From NCBI RefSeq assembly GCF_030012215.1, contig NZ_JASCXX010000002.1, positions 248,001-312,000 on the forward strand: a stretch of DNA of 64,000 nt, in the 5' to 3' direction. The notes under the pieces were generated by a model. It searched no databases. It worked only from the letters and a program-made list of their open reading frames with translations, and had not been told where the DNA came from. Shown here piece after piece: positions 25,766-34,576 of the stretch (its first letter is position 1; every line of letters starts with the position of its first letter). This stretch comes from Anaerobaca lacustris (GTDB lineage: Bacteria; Planctomycetota; Phycisphaerae; Sedimentisphaerales; Anaerobacaceae). The position numbers and the translations under genes were made by a program.

Positions 25766-26161
25766 ATGACCATGAGTCGCGACGAGATTTTTCAAAAGGT
25801 CCAGGAGGTATTGGTGGACGCCCTCGGGGCGGACGACGACGAAGTGACGCCCGATGCCACGCTCATGGGCGACTTGGGCGCCGAGAGCATCGACTTCCTG
25901 GACATCGTGTTTCGCCTGGAGAAGGCGTTTGCAATCAAGGTGCCCCGTGAAGAGCTGTTCCCCGCCGAGAGTCTGCTGAACAATCCGGATCTGGTCAGCA
26001 ACGGCAAACTGACCGAGCAAGGCCTGGCCGAGTTGCGGGCCAGCGTGCCCCATACCGATTTGACCGAGTTCGAGAAGGACCCCGATATCAACAAGCTGGC
26101 CAATCTGTTCACCGTCAATGCCATCGTCAACTACATCGACGGCAAGATCAATGCCGCCTGA
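25766..26161 (+). CDS. Acyl carrier protein with extended C-terminus
   Basis: A 131-residue carrier protein, longer than the roughly 78 residues of housekeeping AcpP. The phosphopantetheine site is in LGAESIDFLDIVFRLEKAF (Ser in G-A-E-S-I-D), about residue 42. Helices II and III follow but with an insert of about 40 residues (NPDLVSNGKLTEQGLAEL and neighbours) before the final NAIVNYIDGKINA helix. The start was chosen as ATG 25766 because GGAGGT sits ten bases before it; ATG 25772 is too far from that site. Placement between two dehydratases and two ketosynthases suggests it carries the chain for this dedicated pathway rather than bulk fatty-acid synthesis. Confidence 0.9.
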   Translation: MTMSRDEIFQKVQEVLVDALGADDDEVTPDATLMGDLGAESIDFLDIVFRLEKAFAIKVPREELFPAESLLNNPDLVSNGKLTEQGLAELRASVPHTDLTEFEKDPDINKLANLFTVNAIVNYIDGKINAA

Positions 26162-26224
26162 GACGTCGGACAGCGGCGGGATCGAGTCGAAGAGATCTGC
26201 CGTTGCCCGTATCGTGAATTGTCT

Positions 26225-26719
26225 ATGCGTTGGATCTGGATCGACAAATTCCTGGAGTTCGAAAGCGGCCGTCGTGCCGTGGCCCTCAAGAATGTGACGT
26301 TGGCGGAGGACCATCTGCACGATCACTTTCCGGGCTTTCCGATCATGCCGGAGTGCCTGATGATCGAGGCGATGGCCCAGACGGCCGGGATCCTCGTCGG
26401 TCAGGCGAATGACTTTCGCGAGAAAGTCGTTCTGGCCAAGATCAGCAAGGCCGTCTTCTTCGATTTCGTCCGGCCGGGCGACAGCCTGCGGATCGAGGCG
26501 CAGATCAGCTCGATCGCGCCGGAAGCCGCGAGCACGACCGGGTGCATCCTGCGAGATGGCCAGGTCATCGCGGAGATCGAGCTGATGTTCAGCCACGTCG
26601 ATCAGAATCTCGCGGGCAAGAAGTTCCCCGAGGAGAATTTCGTCTTCACGGGGTTGTTTACGTCGCTTCTGCGCGACATCGTCCTGGATGCGGCCGCGTC
26701 GCCGGCGGAGACAGGCTGA
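26225..26719 (+). CDS. FabZ/FabA-like 3-hydroxyacyl-ACP dehydratase, second copy
   Basis: A 164-residue hotdog dehydratase. The active site reads DHFPGFPIMPECLMIEAMAQ, with catalytic His and Glu and the canonical HFPG, but Glu-Cys replaces the usual Gly-Val after MP. ISKAVFFDFVRPGDSL forms the substrate tunnel. About 25 residues after the fold (ENFVFTGLFTSLLRDIVLDA) are extra compared with FabZ. ATG 26225 is preferred over TTG 26219. The stop overlaps the start of the first ketosynthase (TGATG), so translation is coupled. With the first copy this may be a heterodimer or a pair acting at different chain lengths. Confidence 0.88.
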   Translation: MRWIWIDKFLEFESGRRAVALKNVTLAEDHLHDHFPGFPIMPECLMIEAMAQTAGILVGQANDFREKVVLAKISKAVFFDFVRPGDSLRIEAQISSIAPEAASTTGCILRDGQVIAEIELMFSHVDQNLAGKKFPEENFVFTGLFTSLLRDIVLDAAASPAETG

Positions 26720-28047
26720 TGGAACCGACTCGTGTCGTCGTGACGGGACTCGGTGCGGTCAGCCCGTTGGGGCTCGGTGCCGATTCGATGTGGGCCGGCC
26801 TCCGTGAGGGGCGGTGCGGCATTGGGCGAATCAAGGCGTTCGATCCCGACGGACTGCCGTGTGAGCTGGCGGGTGAGGTCCCCGACTACAGCATCCAGGA
26901 TCACGTTCCGCGCAAATACCGCAAGAGCTGCAAGCTGATGTGTCGGGACATCGAGCTGGCGGTCATCGCGGCCCGGCTGGCGGTCGTCGCCAGCGGCCTG
27001 GTGACCAAAGGGATCGATCCGGACAACGTCGGTGTTGACCCGGCTCGCATGGCGGTCAACATGGGGGCCGGTATCATCAGTTGCGAGATGCCCGAGTTGG
27101 CGCCGGCCGTGGCCGTCAGCACCGCCGACGGCCGCTTCGACGTCCGCCGGTGGGGCCGCGAAGGACTGGACCACGTCACACCGCTGTGGCTGCTGAAGTA
27201 CCTTCCGAACATGCTTGCCTGCCATATCGGCATCATCCACGATGCCCAGGGCCCCAGCAATACGATCACCTGTGCCGAGGCCTCAGCCCATCTGGCGATC
27301 GCTGAGGCGGCGCAGATCATCGCGCGCGGCGACAGCGACATCGCCCTGGCCGGCGCGGCCGAGGCGAAGGTCAACCCGGCCCTGATGGTTCGGCAGATCC
27401 TGCTGAAGCGGACGAACAACACGTGCAACGACCGGCCTTCCGAGGCTTGTCGGCCCTTTGACGCAAACGCGAGCGGTTCGGTCTTTGGCGAGGGCGGCGG
27501 CGTACTCGTGATCGAGAGCCTCGATCATGCCCGCCGTCGCGGCGCGAAGATCCTGGCAGAATTGGTGGGTATCGGCCAGAGCCACAGTCTCGGCCCGGCC
27601 TATGCACAGCTCGAACCGGACGGCCAGGCCGTCCGCATCGCCATCGAGAAGGCGCTGGACGACGCCGACATCGACGCTCGACGGCTCGATCTGCTGATCC
27701 CTCACGGAACCGGCGTCCCGCAGGACGACCTGGCCGAGGCCAGAGGCGTCGAAGCCGCTCTGGGTGAGGTGATCGACCGCGTGCCCGTCTGGCCGACCAA
27801 GAGCATGCTGAGCACGACGGGCGCCGCCTCCGGCGCGCTGGATGCGATTGCCGCCGTGCTGGCCATCACCACGGGCACGATCCCGGCCGCGAGAAATTTC
27901 GAGAAGGCAGCCGACGGCTGTCGTCTGCGCATCGCCACAGAGAGCGTCCGGCGGCCAATCGAGCATGCGATCTGTTGCAGCTACACGCACGGCGGCCAAA
28001 CCGCGGCGTTGGTGCTGAAACGATACGATGAGGGGGCCACGGAATAG
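26719..28047 (+). CDS. Ketosynthase-like subunit with degenerate active site (chain-length-factor type)
   Basis: A 442-residue thiolase-fold protein of the FabF/KS family. The fold is intact (VVVTGLGAVSPLGLG at the start, FGEGGGVLVIE, final GGQTAALVLKR), but the nucleophile is lost: in GPSNTITCAEASAHLA the position seven after GPS, Cys in active enzymes, is E187. The first catalytic His remains (LLIPHGTG), while the second, normally in KS-x-x-G-H, is replaced in KSMLSTTGAASG. Such a protein cannot condense by itself; by analogy with KS-beta/chain length factors it should pair with the intact ketosynthase encoded three bases downstream. C185, two residues earlier, is unlikely to substitute. 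The frame is clean, so it is not a pseudogene. Confidence 0.9.
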   Translation: MEPTRVVVTGLGAVSPLGLGADSMWAGLREGRCGIGRIKAFDPDGLPCELAGEVPDYSIQDHVPRKYRKSCKLMCRDIELAVIAARLAVVASGLVTKGIDPDNVGVDPARMAVNMGAGIISCEMPELAPAVAVSTADGRFDVRRWGREGLDHVTPLWLLKYLPNMLACHIGIIHDAQGPSNTITCAEASAHLAIAEAAQIIARGDSDIALAGAAEAKVNPALMVRQILLKRTNNTCNDRPSEACRPFDANASGSVFGEGGGVLVIESLDHARRRGAKILAELVGIGQSHSLGPAYAQLEPDGQAVRIAIEKALDDADIDARRLDLLIPHGTGVPQDDLAEARGVEAALGEVIDRVPVWPTKSMLSTTGAASGALDAIAAVLAITTGTIPAARNFEKAADGCRLRIATESVRRPIEHAICCSYTHGGQTAALVLKRYDEGATE

Positions 28048-28050
28048 AAT

Positions 28051-29391
28051 ATGAAGACGCCCACGACCCACGAACGCGTCGTCATCACAGGGATGGGGAT
28101 CGTCTCGCCTCTGGGCACCGACGTCGAGACGGTGTGGCAGGCGATCCTGGCCGGCAGCAGCGGCGCGGCGCCGACGACAATTTTCGACGCCTCCACGTTC
28201 CCGACCACGTTCTCGGCCGAAGTGAAAGACTACGATTTCCGACGGCATATCCGTCAGGCGGCTCGACATGAAGGGTGCAGCCGCAGTTCAGGCTTTGCGA
28301 TCGGCGCGGCTGTGCAGGCATGCCGGCAGGCGGGAATCGACGTGGAAACCCCCTCCCCGGCCGATGGGATCGACCGAACCAGAATGGGCATCTACCTTGG
28401 CGCCGGCGAGGGCTCGCTCGACAGCGATGCGTTCTTTGCCGCCATCATCGCCGGATGGAACCCGCAAACAAATGAGTTCGTCTGGCCCAACGCCAATCGC
28501 GTCGTGTTCAAGCAGATGCAGGCGACGAAGGAACTCGAACAGGAGCCCAACATGGCCGCCGCCCACGTCGCCACATTGACCGGGGCGAGGGGGCCGACCC
28601 GGAGCTGCCTGACCGCCTGCGCCGCCAGCACCCAGGCGGTGGGCGAGGCCATGATGCTGGTCCGACACGGCCAGGCCGACGTCGTCATCGCCGGAGGCGC
28701 CCATTCGATGATCCACATCCTGGGCCTGACCGGTTTCAACCGGCTCACCGCCCTTTCGAGACGGAACGACAGTCCCGAAACCGCCTCGCGTCCCTTCTGC
28801 GCCAGTCGCGACGGGTTCGTGCTTGGCGAAGGGGCCGCAATCGTCGTCCTCGAGTCGTTGACCTCGGCACGGAGACGCGGGGCGACGATCCTGGCCGAGC
28901 TGATCGGCTATGGCAGCAGTTCCGACGCCTTTCGCGTCACCGACATGCACCATGAAGGGCGCGGCGCCGTCCAGGCGATGACCTCCGCGATGGCCGACGC
29001 CGCCCTGACCTACCGTGACATCGACTACATCAACACGCACGGCACGAGCACGCAGGAAAACGATTCCGTCGAGACCCTGGCCATCAAGACCGTCTTCAAG
29101 GAGCGGGCCAAGCAGGTGCCGGCCAGCAGCGTCAAGAGCATGCTGGGCCACCTGATCGCGGCCGCCGGCGCGGCCGAACTGATCACCTGCGTCCTGGCGA
29201 TGCGCGACGCGATCGTTCCGCCGACGATCAATCTGAACGACCCCGATCCCGAGCTCGATCTGGACTACGTGCCCAACGTGCCCCGCAAGATGCCCGTCCG
29301 AATCGCCATGAACGAGTCCTTCGGATTCGGCGGCCAGAACAACGTGGTCATTCTCAAACAATACTCGGAGGCCCGGGAGAAGCAGCCTTGA
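28051..29391 (+). CDS. Beta-ketoacyl-ACP synthase (FabF-type, catalytically complete)
   Basis: A 446-residue condensing enzyme. All three catalytic residues are present: C190 in GPTRSCLTACAASTQ, His in YINTHGTSTQEND and His in KSMLGHLIAAAGAAEL. It starts with VVITGMGIVSPLGTD and ends with FGFGGQNNVVIL, standard for FabF. An insert around residues 120-165 (DSDAFFAAIIAGWNP and on) is longer than in FabF. It would extend acyl chains on the carrier protein of this cluster, most likely as a heterodimer with the preceding KS-like subunit. The gene starts three bases after that subunit's stop; serS follows after 53 bases. Confidence 0.93.
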   Translation: MKTPTTHERVVITGMGIVSPLGTDVETVWQAILAGSSGAAPTTIFDASTFPTTFSAEVKDYDFRRHIRQAARHEGCSRSSGFAIGAAVQACRQAGIDVETPSPADGIDRTRMGIYLGAGEGSLDSDAFFAAIIAGWNPQTNEFVWPNANRVVFKQMQATKELEQEPNMAAAHVATLTGARGPTRSCLTACAASTQAVGEAMMLVRHGQADVVIAGGAHSMIHILGLTGFNRLTALSRRNDSPETASRPFCASRDGFVLGEGAAIVVLESLTSARRRGATILAELIGYGSSSDAFRVTDMHHEGRGAVQAMTSAMADAALTYRDIDYINTHGTSTQENDSVETLAIKTVFKERAKQVPASSVKSMLGHLIAAAGAAELITCVLAMRDAIVPPTINLNDPDPELDLDYVPNVPRKMPVRIAMNESFGFGGQNNVVILKQYSEAREKQP

Positions 29392-29444
29392 CACACCCTG
29401 TCCGTTCCGTTCGGTAGGACCGGCCTTCTCCGGGAGGAGAGACT

Positions 29445-30716
29445 ATGATCGACATCAGAGAACTGCGAGAGCATCCCGAGATCTACATCAAAGCGGCCCG
29501 GGACAAACGGATCGAGGCCGACGTTCCGAAGCTGCTGGAACTGGACCAACAACTCAAAGACGTCAAGGCCCGGCTCCAGGACATTGCCACGGAGAAGAAC
29601 CGGATCGGCAAGTCCGTACCCAAGCTGTCCGGCGCCGAGAAGGATGCGGCCCTGAGCGAGCTGTCGTGGCTCAAGCAGGAAGAAGAGGACGACCAGGAAC
29701 GCGTCAAGCAGTTGCAGCCGCAGTTCGACGCCCTGATGCTGCAAGTGCCGCAGCCGGCCGACGCCGACGTGCCCGTGGGCAAGGACGACACGGAGAACGT
29801 CGAGCTTCGTCGCGAAGGCGACGTCCCGCCGTTCGACTTCGAGGTCAAGGACCACGTCGAACTCGGGGTCGCTCTGAACATGATCGACATCGAGCGGGGT
29901 GTGAAACTCGCGGGCACTCGAAACTACTTTCTCAAGGGCGATGGGGCCCTTCTGCACTGGGCGGTGCTCCGATTTGCGATCGACTTCATGGTCGAGCGGG
30001 GCTACGTGCCGATGTCCGTGCCTCTGCTGATGCGCGACGAGGCCATGCAGGGGACGGGCTATTACCCCGGCGCCGAAGAGCAGACGTATCGGATGGAAAA
30101 GGACGAGTTGAGCCTGGTCGGCACGGCGGAAGTCCCGCTGACGGCCTATCGCATGGGTGAGATCCTCCAGGAACAGGAACTACCGCTGAAGTTCGTCGCG
30201 CTGTCGAGTTGTTTTCGACGCGAGGCCGGTTCGGCCGGCAAGGACACCTACGGCCTGTACCGCATCCACCAGTTCGACAAGGTCGAGCAGGTGATCGTCT
30301 GCCGCAACAGCGACGAACAGAGCGCCGCCTTCCACGAGGAGATTCTCGCCAATTCGGAAGGGGTCATGAAGGCCCTGGGCCTGCCCTACCGCGTCGTCGC
30401 CGTCTGCTCAGGCGACCTCGGTCGGGGCCAGGCCAAGAAATACGACATCGAGGCCTGGATGCCGTCGCGCGGCAACTACTGCGAAACGCACAGCGCCAGC
30501 AAGTTCTACGACTTCCAGGCGCGCCGGATGAACCTGCGATACAAGGACGCGCAAACGAAGAAGAACCTCTTCTGTCACACGCTGAACAATACGGTGATCG
30601 CCTCGCCGCGCGTGCTGATCCCGCTGATGGAGCTGTATCAGAACGCCGACGGCTCGATTACGATCCCGCCGGTCCTCCGCCCCTATATGCAGGGCAGAGA
30701 ACGCATCACGGCATAG
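29445..30716 (+). CDS. serS: Seryl-tRNA synthetase
   Basis: A 423-residue class II aminoacyl-tRNA synthetase that charges tRNA-Ser (and tRNA-Sec) with serine. The N-terminal long antiparallel coiled coil that grips the tRNA variable arm spans residues 25-105. The catalytic core has GTAEVPLTAYRMGEI, motif 2 SSCFRREAGSAGKDTYGLYR followed by IHQFDKVEQ, and motif 3 near the end (NNTVIASPRVLIPLMELYQ then ITIPPVLRPYM). Length is normal. GGGAGGAGAGACT before the ATG is a strong ribosome site. It may be read through from the acyl module or from its own promoter. Confidence 0.98.
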   Translation: MIDIRELREHPEIYIKAARDKRIEADVPKLLELDQQLKDVKARLQDIATEKNRIGKSVPKLSGAEKDAALSELSWLKQEEEDDQERVKQLQPQFDALMLQVPQPADADVPVGKDDTENVELRREGDVPPFDFEVKDHVELGVALNMIDIERGVKLAGTRNYFLKGDGALLHWAVLRFAIDFMVERGYVPMSVPLLMRDEAMQGTGYYPGAEEQTYRMEKDELSLVGTAEVPLTAYRMGEILQEQELPLKFVALSSCFRREAGSAGKDTYGLYRIHQFDKVEQVIVCRNSDEQSAAFHEEILANSEGVMKALGLPYRVVAVCSGDLGRGQAKKYDIEAWMPSRGNYCETHSASKFYDFQARRMNLRYKDAQTKKNLFCHTLNNTVIASPRVLIPLMELYQNADGSITIPPVLRPYMQGRERITA

Positions 30717-30739
30717 CTCCCGATCCGGTTCCCTGTTCA

Positions 30740-30768
30740 GGGGCCTGCGAAATCGCGCGGCAGGCCCC
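30740..30768. terminator. Bidirectional hairpin between serS and gspD
   Basis: Nine-bp perfect stem GGGGCCTGC (30740-30748) / GCAGGCCCC (30760-30768) with an eleven-base loop, in the 88-base gap between two converging genes. There is no U-run on either side, so it is a terminator by position and stability rather than by full consensus. Confidence 0.5.
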
Positions 30769-30804
30769 GGACACTCGGTCGCCGAAGCGACGGTAAACGG
30801 GCGG

Positions 30805-33800
30805 TCATTTCTTCCGGGTCTTCTCCTTCAACTCGTCCCGCGTCTGCTCCAGATCGCCGGTGATCTCATCCAGCCGTTGCCGACTGCCTTCGATCTCCGC
30901 CCGCGCCCCTGCCGACATCCTCTCGGTCGTCTCGTCCATCACGAACGGAGTGACGAAGACAACCAGTTCGCTGTTGGACTGGATGACGTCGTTGTGCTGG
31001 AAGAGTCCGCCGAGGAGGGGCAGATCGCCCAGCAGCGGCAGCTTGCGTTTGACGGCGGTGTCCTTCTCGAACAACATGCCGCCGAGCATGATGGTCTCCC
31101 CATCCAGAACGACCATGTTCGTTTCCGTCTCCACCTTGCTGCGCACCGGCTGGTTGTTGATGACCTCGGTCGTCAGTTGAGACAGGTTGACGCGGATCAT
31201 CATGCTGACGCGTCGTTCCGGCGTGATGCTCGGGCGGACCTGCATGGTCATACCGACGTTCTTGAACTCGACGTTCTGCGTCACGCCCACGTTGGCCGAA
31301 CTCGTCGAGCCCGCCAGGAACGCGACCTCCTGGCCCTTGAAGAACATGGCTTCCTCGTTGTCCCCGGTCCACAGCGTCTGCTGGTTGAGGATCTTGGCGT
31401 GGGTCGTCTTGATGAGGAAATCGATCAACGCATAGACCGCGGAGGTTCCGCCGACGATCGTGCCGGTCCCCTCCGCGCCCAGCGGCGTGTCGCTGGCAAC
31501 GGCCGAGCCTCGCGTCGCCAGATTCGTCAGTTGGCCCAGAGCCGTCACGGCGTTCTCACCAAGATTACTGAAAGCCCCGGGGTTCGTCGCCAGTTGAACG
31601 CCCAGAGACGTCATGCTGCCGTGTTCGACTTCGACCACGATCGCCTTGACCAGCAGTTGTTTGCCGGGGGTATCCAGTTGTCGAATCGTCTTCTCGATGT
31701 CACCTTGGAACTGGGGCGGCGCCAGGACGAGAATCGACTTGCTTCGCGGGTCGGGAATGAACCGCACGCGCCCGATCACGTTGCTCAGGGGTTCTTCGTC
31801 CACGTTGCGTCGCGCGCCGGCCGACCACCACGGCGTGTATTCATTTGTGCCGCCCCCACCGCCTTCGCCACCCTGAGGTCGCGCGGCGGCGGGCTGGTTC
31901 TGGCCCTGGGTCCTGTCATCCATCGAGTACTCGTTGAGTCCTCGCGGGGTCCGCCGGATGCGAGCGGTGGTTCCCGGCTCGTTGAACATGGCGTTCATCC
32001 GCTCGGACAGGTCCTCGGGATCGGCGTACTGCAACTGCACCACCCTCGGGATCTCCGCCATCTCCTGCCGATCCAGCTCGTAGATCAACTGCTCGATAAC
32101 GTCGTACGCCTGCGGGATCTTGCTGATGACGATGATCTTCTTCGTGCCGGGCACTTCCTCGAAGGTAAGCTGTCCATAGAGAGGCCCGATGATCTTCTTG
32201 CGCTGGTCGCCGCCCCGGCCGTAGAAGATCAGGCGGAGCAGATTCGCCGAGCCGTCCTGTTCCTCGGTGAAGAGCTTCGTCAGCAACCGGCTCATCTGCA
32301 CGGGGTCGGAGTTCTGCAACTCGATGATGCGCGGCTTGACCGCCTCGACGTCCAGCGGCACGTCCCAGTCCGCAATCTGCTTCTCGATCTTCCGCATGTT
32401 CTCGGGCGAGGCAATCACCGTGACCTGTCCCATCGTCGGGAACGCGATCACCTTGACCGTGTCGGCATCCGGCCCTCGGCTGCCCCGGCCGTACCGATAG
32501 TAGTAGAACGAATCGTATTGCGGGATTTCTTCTCCATAGAGACTGTCGATGTGCGCCTTGATCTGTTCGGGATCGGCATATTCCAGCGTGAATCTCTTCG
32601 TCTCAAAGGTCCCAGTGGGAATGTCGATATCTGCGATCAGTCCCTTGACCATGTCCCGAAGCTCGGGCCGGCCGAAGATCATGATCTGTCGTGAGGTCTG
32701 CAGAGGCCGGACGAGAATGCTCGGCGTCAGTTGCGCCCCCGGCATGTCCCGCAGCGCCTGTTCGATGCGGCTGGCCACTTCCTGGGGATCGGCATAGGTG
32801 ATGGCGACCGTCTCCGATTCCGACGCGATCGGCTCTTCCCGGTCCAGTTTGGCAATCCATTCGCCGACCTGCTTGACGTCCTCGGCCGAGCCTCTCGCGA
32901 TGATCCATCGGGCCTTCGGAACGGGGATCAGCACGAGCGGGATATCCCCGGCGCTGATGACGACCGAACTGGCGGCACCGCTCTGCGCGGCGCCCCGGCC
33001 GGCCTGCGAAGGGCGGACGTTTCGTGTGATGCTGGTAGGGGCTCGGCCCCGACCGGCCGGCATCGGCGCTTCGCCCAGAAGCATGCGGAGCAACTGGACG
33101 ATCTCCGCGGGGTCGGCATACTTGATTTCGAAGAACTGCTCGACCGCTCGGCCGGACTCCGGCACGTCGAACTGCTCGATGATCCGCTGGATGGACATCA
33201 GGTCCCCCACGGTATCGATGACCAGGAGCATCCCGGTCCCTTCGTCGACGCTGACATGTCCGTATGCACCGACCAACGGCTGGATGATCTGGCCCATCTG
33301 GCCGGGAGGATAATTCCGCAGTCGGAAGAATTTGCGAACGATCTGATCGCGGTTTTCGACCATCGCCAACGGCTCGTCGGCGCCGATCGTCGGCACCACG
33401 CCCAGCTTGGCGTCGGCAATGGGCTTGAGGAAGAGCATGCTGTCGATCTCCTCGACGACGAAGCCCTTCATGCGCAGCGCGCTATAGATCGTTGCCAGCG
33501 CCCGCGGCCGCGGCAGCTTGTCCGGCGCGTAGATCGTGATCTTCTGCTTCATGGCATCATCGTGAGGAATCACGGTCTTGCCGGTCCACTCGGCAATCTT
33601 GTCGATGATCTTCTTCATCTCGACGTCTTTGAGGTTGACCGCCTCCATCGGATTGCCGGCCTCATCCGTTTCGTTGGGCTCGGCGACGTCGGGCGCTCGC
33701 CGCCGGTCTCCGGCAGGACGTTGTCGTGAGGCGTTCGGATCCGCCGTTCCGTTGTCCTGCGGGTCTGCATTCGGGTCGGCTGTCTCGTCCGCCTTCGAAG

Positions 33801-34002
33801 TCGCGTTGGGGTCATCCACTTGGGCTTCGGCCTCATCCGCCGGCTCGTTGGGACCAGGCCGGACGGTGCCCGACAACGCCGCCTCCGCCGTCCGTATCAC
33901 AGGGGGCAGATATGGCTCGGGAACCGAGAAACCGATGCGCCAGACAATGATCCCGGCCAGGGCCAACACCGAGGCCCACAAGAGTATTTTGGACCGTTTC
34001 AC
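30805..34002 (-). CDS. gspD: Type II secretion secretin GspD with expanded periplasmic N-domain array
   Basis: A 1065-residue outer-membrane channel subunit. A hydrophobic N-terminal helix (residues 4-22) is followed by a disordered Asp/Pro/Asn-rich stretch (about 50-115), an N0-like domain (121-195), and then six N1-type units instead of the usual three, the last five marked by YADP or NSDP at 295, 403, 475, 564 and 659. The secretin beta-barrel domain runs from about 782 to 1020 and holds LPLLGDLPLLGGLF and LVVFVTPFVMDE. A charged coiled coil ends the protein. The start is GTG 34002 with GAGGAG upstream. It is the last gene of the minus-strand secretion operon. Confidence 0.95.
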   Translation of the reverse strand: MKRSKILLWASVLALAGIIVWRIGFSVPEPYLPPVIRTAEAALSGTVRPGPNEPADEAEAQVDDPNATSKADETADPNADPQDNGTADPNASRQRPAGDRRRAPDVAEPNETDEAGNPMEAVNLKDVEMKKIIDKIAEWTGKTVIPHDDAMKQKITIYAPDKLPRPRALATIYSALRMKGFVVEEIDSMLFLKPIADAKLGVVPTIGADEPLAMVENRDQIVRKFFRLRNYPPGQMGQIIQPLVGAYGHVSVDEGTGMLLVIDTVGDLMSIQRIIEQFDVPESGRAVEQFFEIKYADPAEIVQLLRMLLGEAPMPAGRGRAPTSITRNVRPSQAGRGAAQSGAASSVVISAGDIPLVLIPVPKARWIIARGSAEDVKQVGEWIAKLDREEPIASESETVAITYADPQEVASRIEQALRDMPGAQLTPSILVRPLQTSRQIMIFGRPELRDMVKGLIADIDIPTGTFETKRFTLEYADPEQIKAHIDSLYGEEIPQYDSFYYYRYGRGSRGPDADTVKVIAFPTMGQVTVIASPENMRKIEKQIADWDVPLDVEAVKPRIIELQNSDPVQMSRLLTKLFTEEQDGSANLLRLIFYGRGGDQRKKIIGPLYGQLTFEEVPGTKKIIVISKIPQAYDVIEQLIYELDRQEMAEIPRVVQLQYADPEDLSERMNAMFNEPGTTARIRRTPRGLNEYSMDDRTQGQNQPAAARPQGGEGGGGGTNEYTPWWSAGARRNVDEEPLSNVIGRVRFIPDPRSKSILVLAPPQFQGDIEKTIRQLDTPGKQLLVKAIVVEVEHGSMTSLGVQLATNPGAFSNLGENAVTALGQLTNLATRGSAVASDTPLGAEGTGTIVGGTSAVYALIDFLIKTTHAKILNQQTLWTGDNEEAMFFKGQEVAFLAGSTSSANVGVTQNVEFKNVGMTMQVRPSITPERRVSMMIRVNLSQLTTEVINNQPVRSKVETETNMVVLDGETIMLGGMLFEKDTAVKRKLPLLGDLPLLGGLFQHNDVIQSNSELVVFVTPFVMDETTERMSAGARAEIEGSRQRLDEITGDLEQTRDELKEKTRKK

Positions 34003-34028
34003 TTCTTTCTCCTCGTATCAATGGCGGT

Positions 34029-34520
34029 TCATTTCGCGTGCTGTCCTGCGTTGCCGGCGGTGGCATTCGGTTCGTTTGTCGCCGGCACATTGGCGTCGGC
34101 CGGCACGGTACGCTCCGGCTGGTTTGCAGAACGCGTCCTGGACAGCGCCGATCGGAAGGCCTGTCGTTCCTCTTCTGTCATCTGTGACCACTTGCGGGAG
34201 ATCTCATCGAGTTCTTCGGGCGACAGATGGGGGACGCGGCCCGGCTCGCGGCGTTGGCTGCGCAACTGCGCCCGTGGCGCATCGTGCCGCTGCGGGCTCT
34301 GTTCCTCCGTCAGACCGCCGACTTCGGCGAGTTCTTCCGCTTTCGGCTGGTTCGCCGCCGGCGCTTCCGGAAGCGCCATCACAGCGGATTCCGCGACCGG
34401 CTCCGACGGAGGGTCCAGACGGCCCAGGCGCACCTGTCGGATCAACAAGCCAATACCGCAGGCGGCCAGAAGCACGGCGGCAGCCAGAATGGCCGTAACA
34501 AACGTATTGCCTTGTTTCAT
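34029..34520 (-). CDS. Hypothetical single-helix membrane protein inside the secretion operon
   Basis: A 163-residue protein of unknown function between the GspC-like and GspD genes. One N-terminal membrane helix (FVTAILAAAVLLAACGIGLLI) is followed by low-complexity Ala/Pro/Glu sequence and a short helical block, LSPEELDEISRKWSQMTEEE, resembling the DUF3106-type W-x-x-M-T/S-x-E-E-R motif, then an Asn/Pro/Ala-rich tail. The same kind of block closes the neighbouring GspC-like protein. ATG 34520 was chosen for the AAGGGA site nine bases upstream. It is probably periplasmic and could help assemble or cap the secretin; nothing firmer can be said. Confidence 0.7.
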   Translation of the reverse strand: MKQGNTFVTAILAAAVLLAACGIGLLIRQVRLGRLDPPSEPVAESAVMALPEAPAANQPKAEELAEVGGLTEEQSPQRHDAPRAQLRSQRREPGRVPHLSPEELDEISRKWSQMTEEERQAFRSALSRTRSANQPERTVPADANVPATNEPNATAGNAGQHAK

Positions 34521-34576
34521 ATCGGTGAATCCCTTTCTATCGAGGCCCCCGTCGGGCGCGGCCCGTCCTCGGTCCG

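Noticed and set aside
26719-28047. Possibility that the degenerate ketosynthase is a pseudogene.
   Set aside because: The frame is intact, coupled to the previous gene by TGATG, and the fold is complete; loss of Cys and one His is targeted, not random decay.
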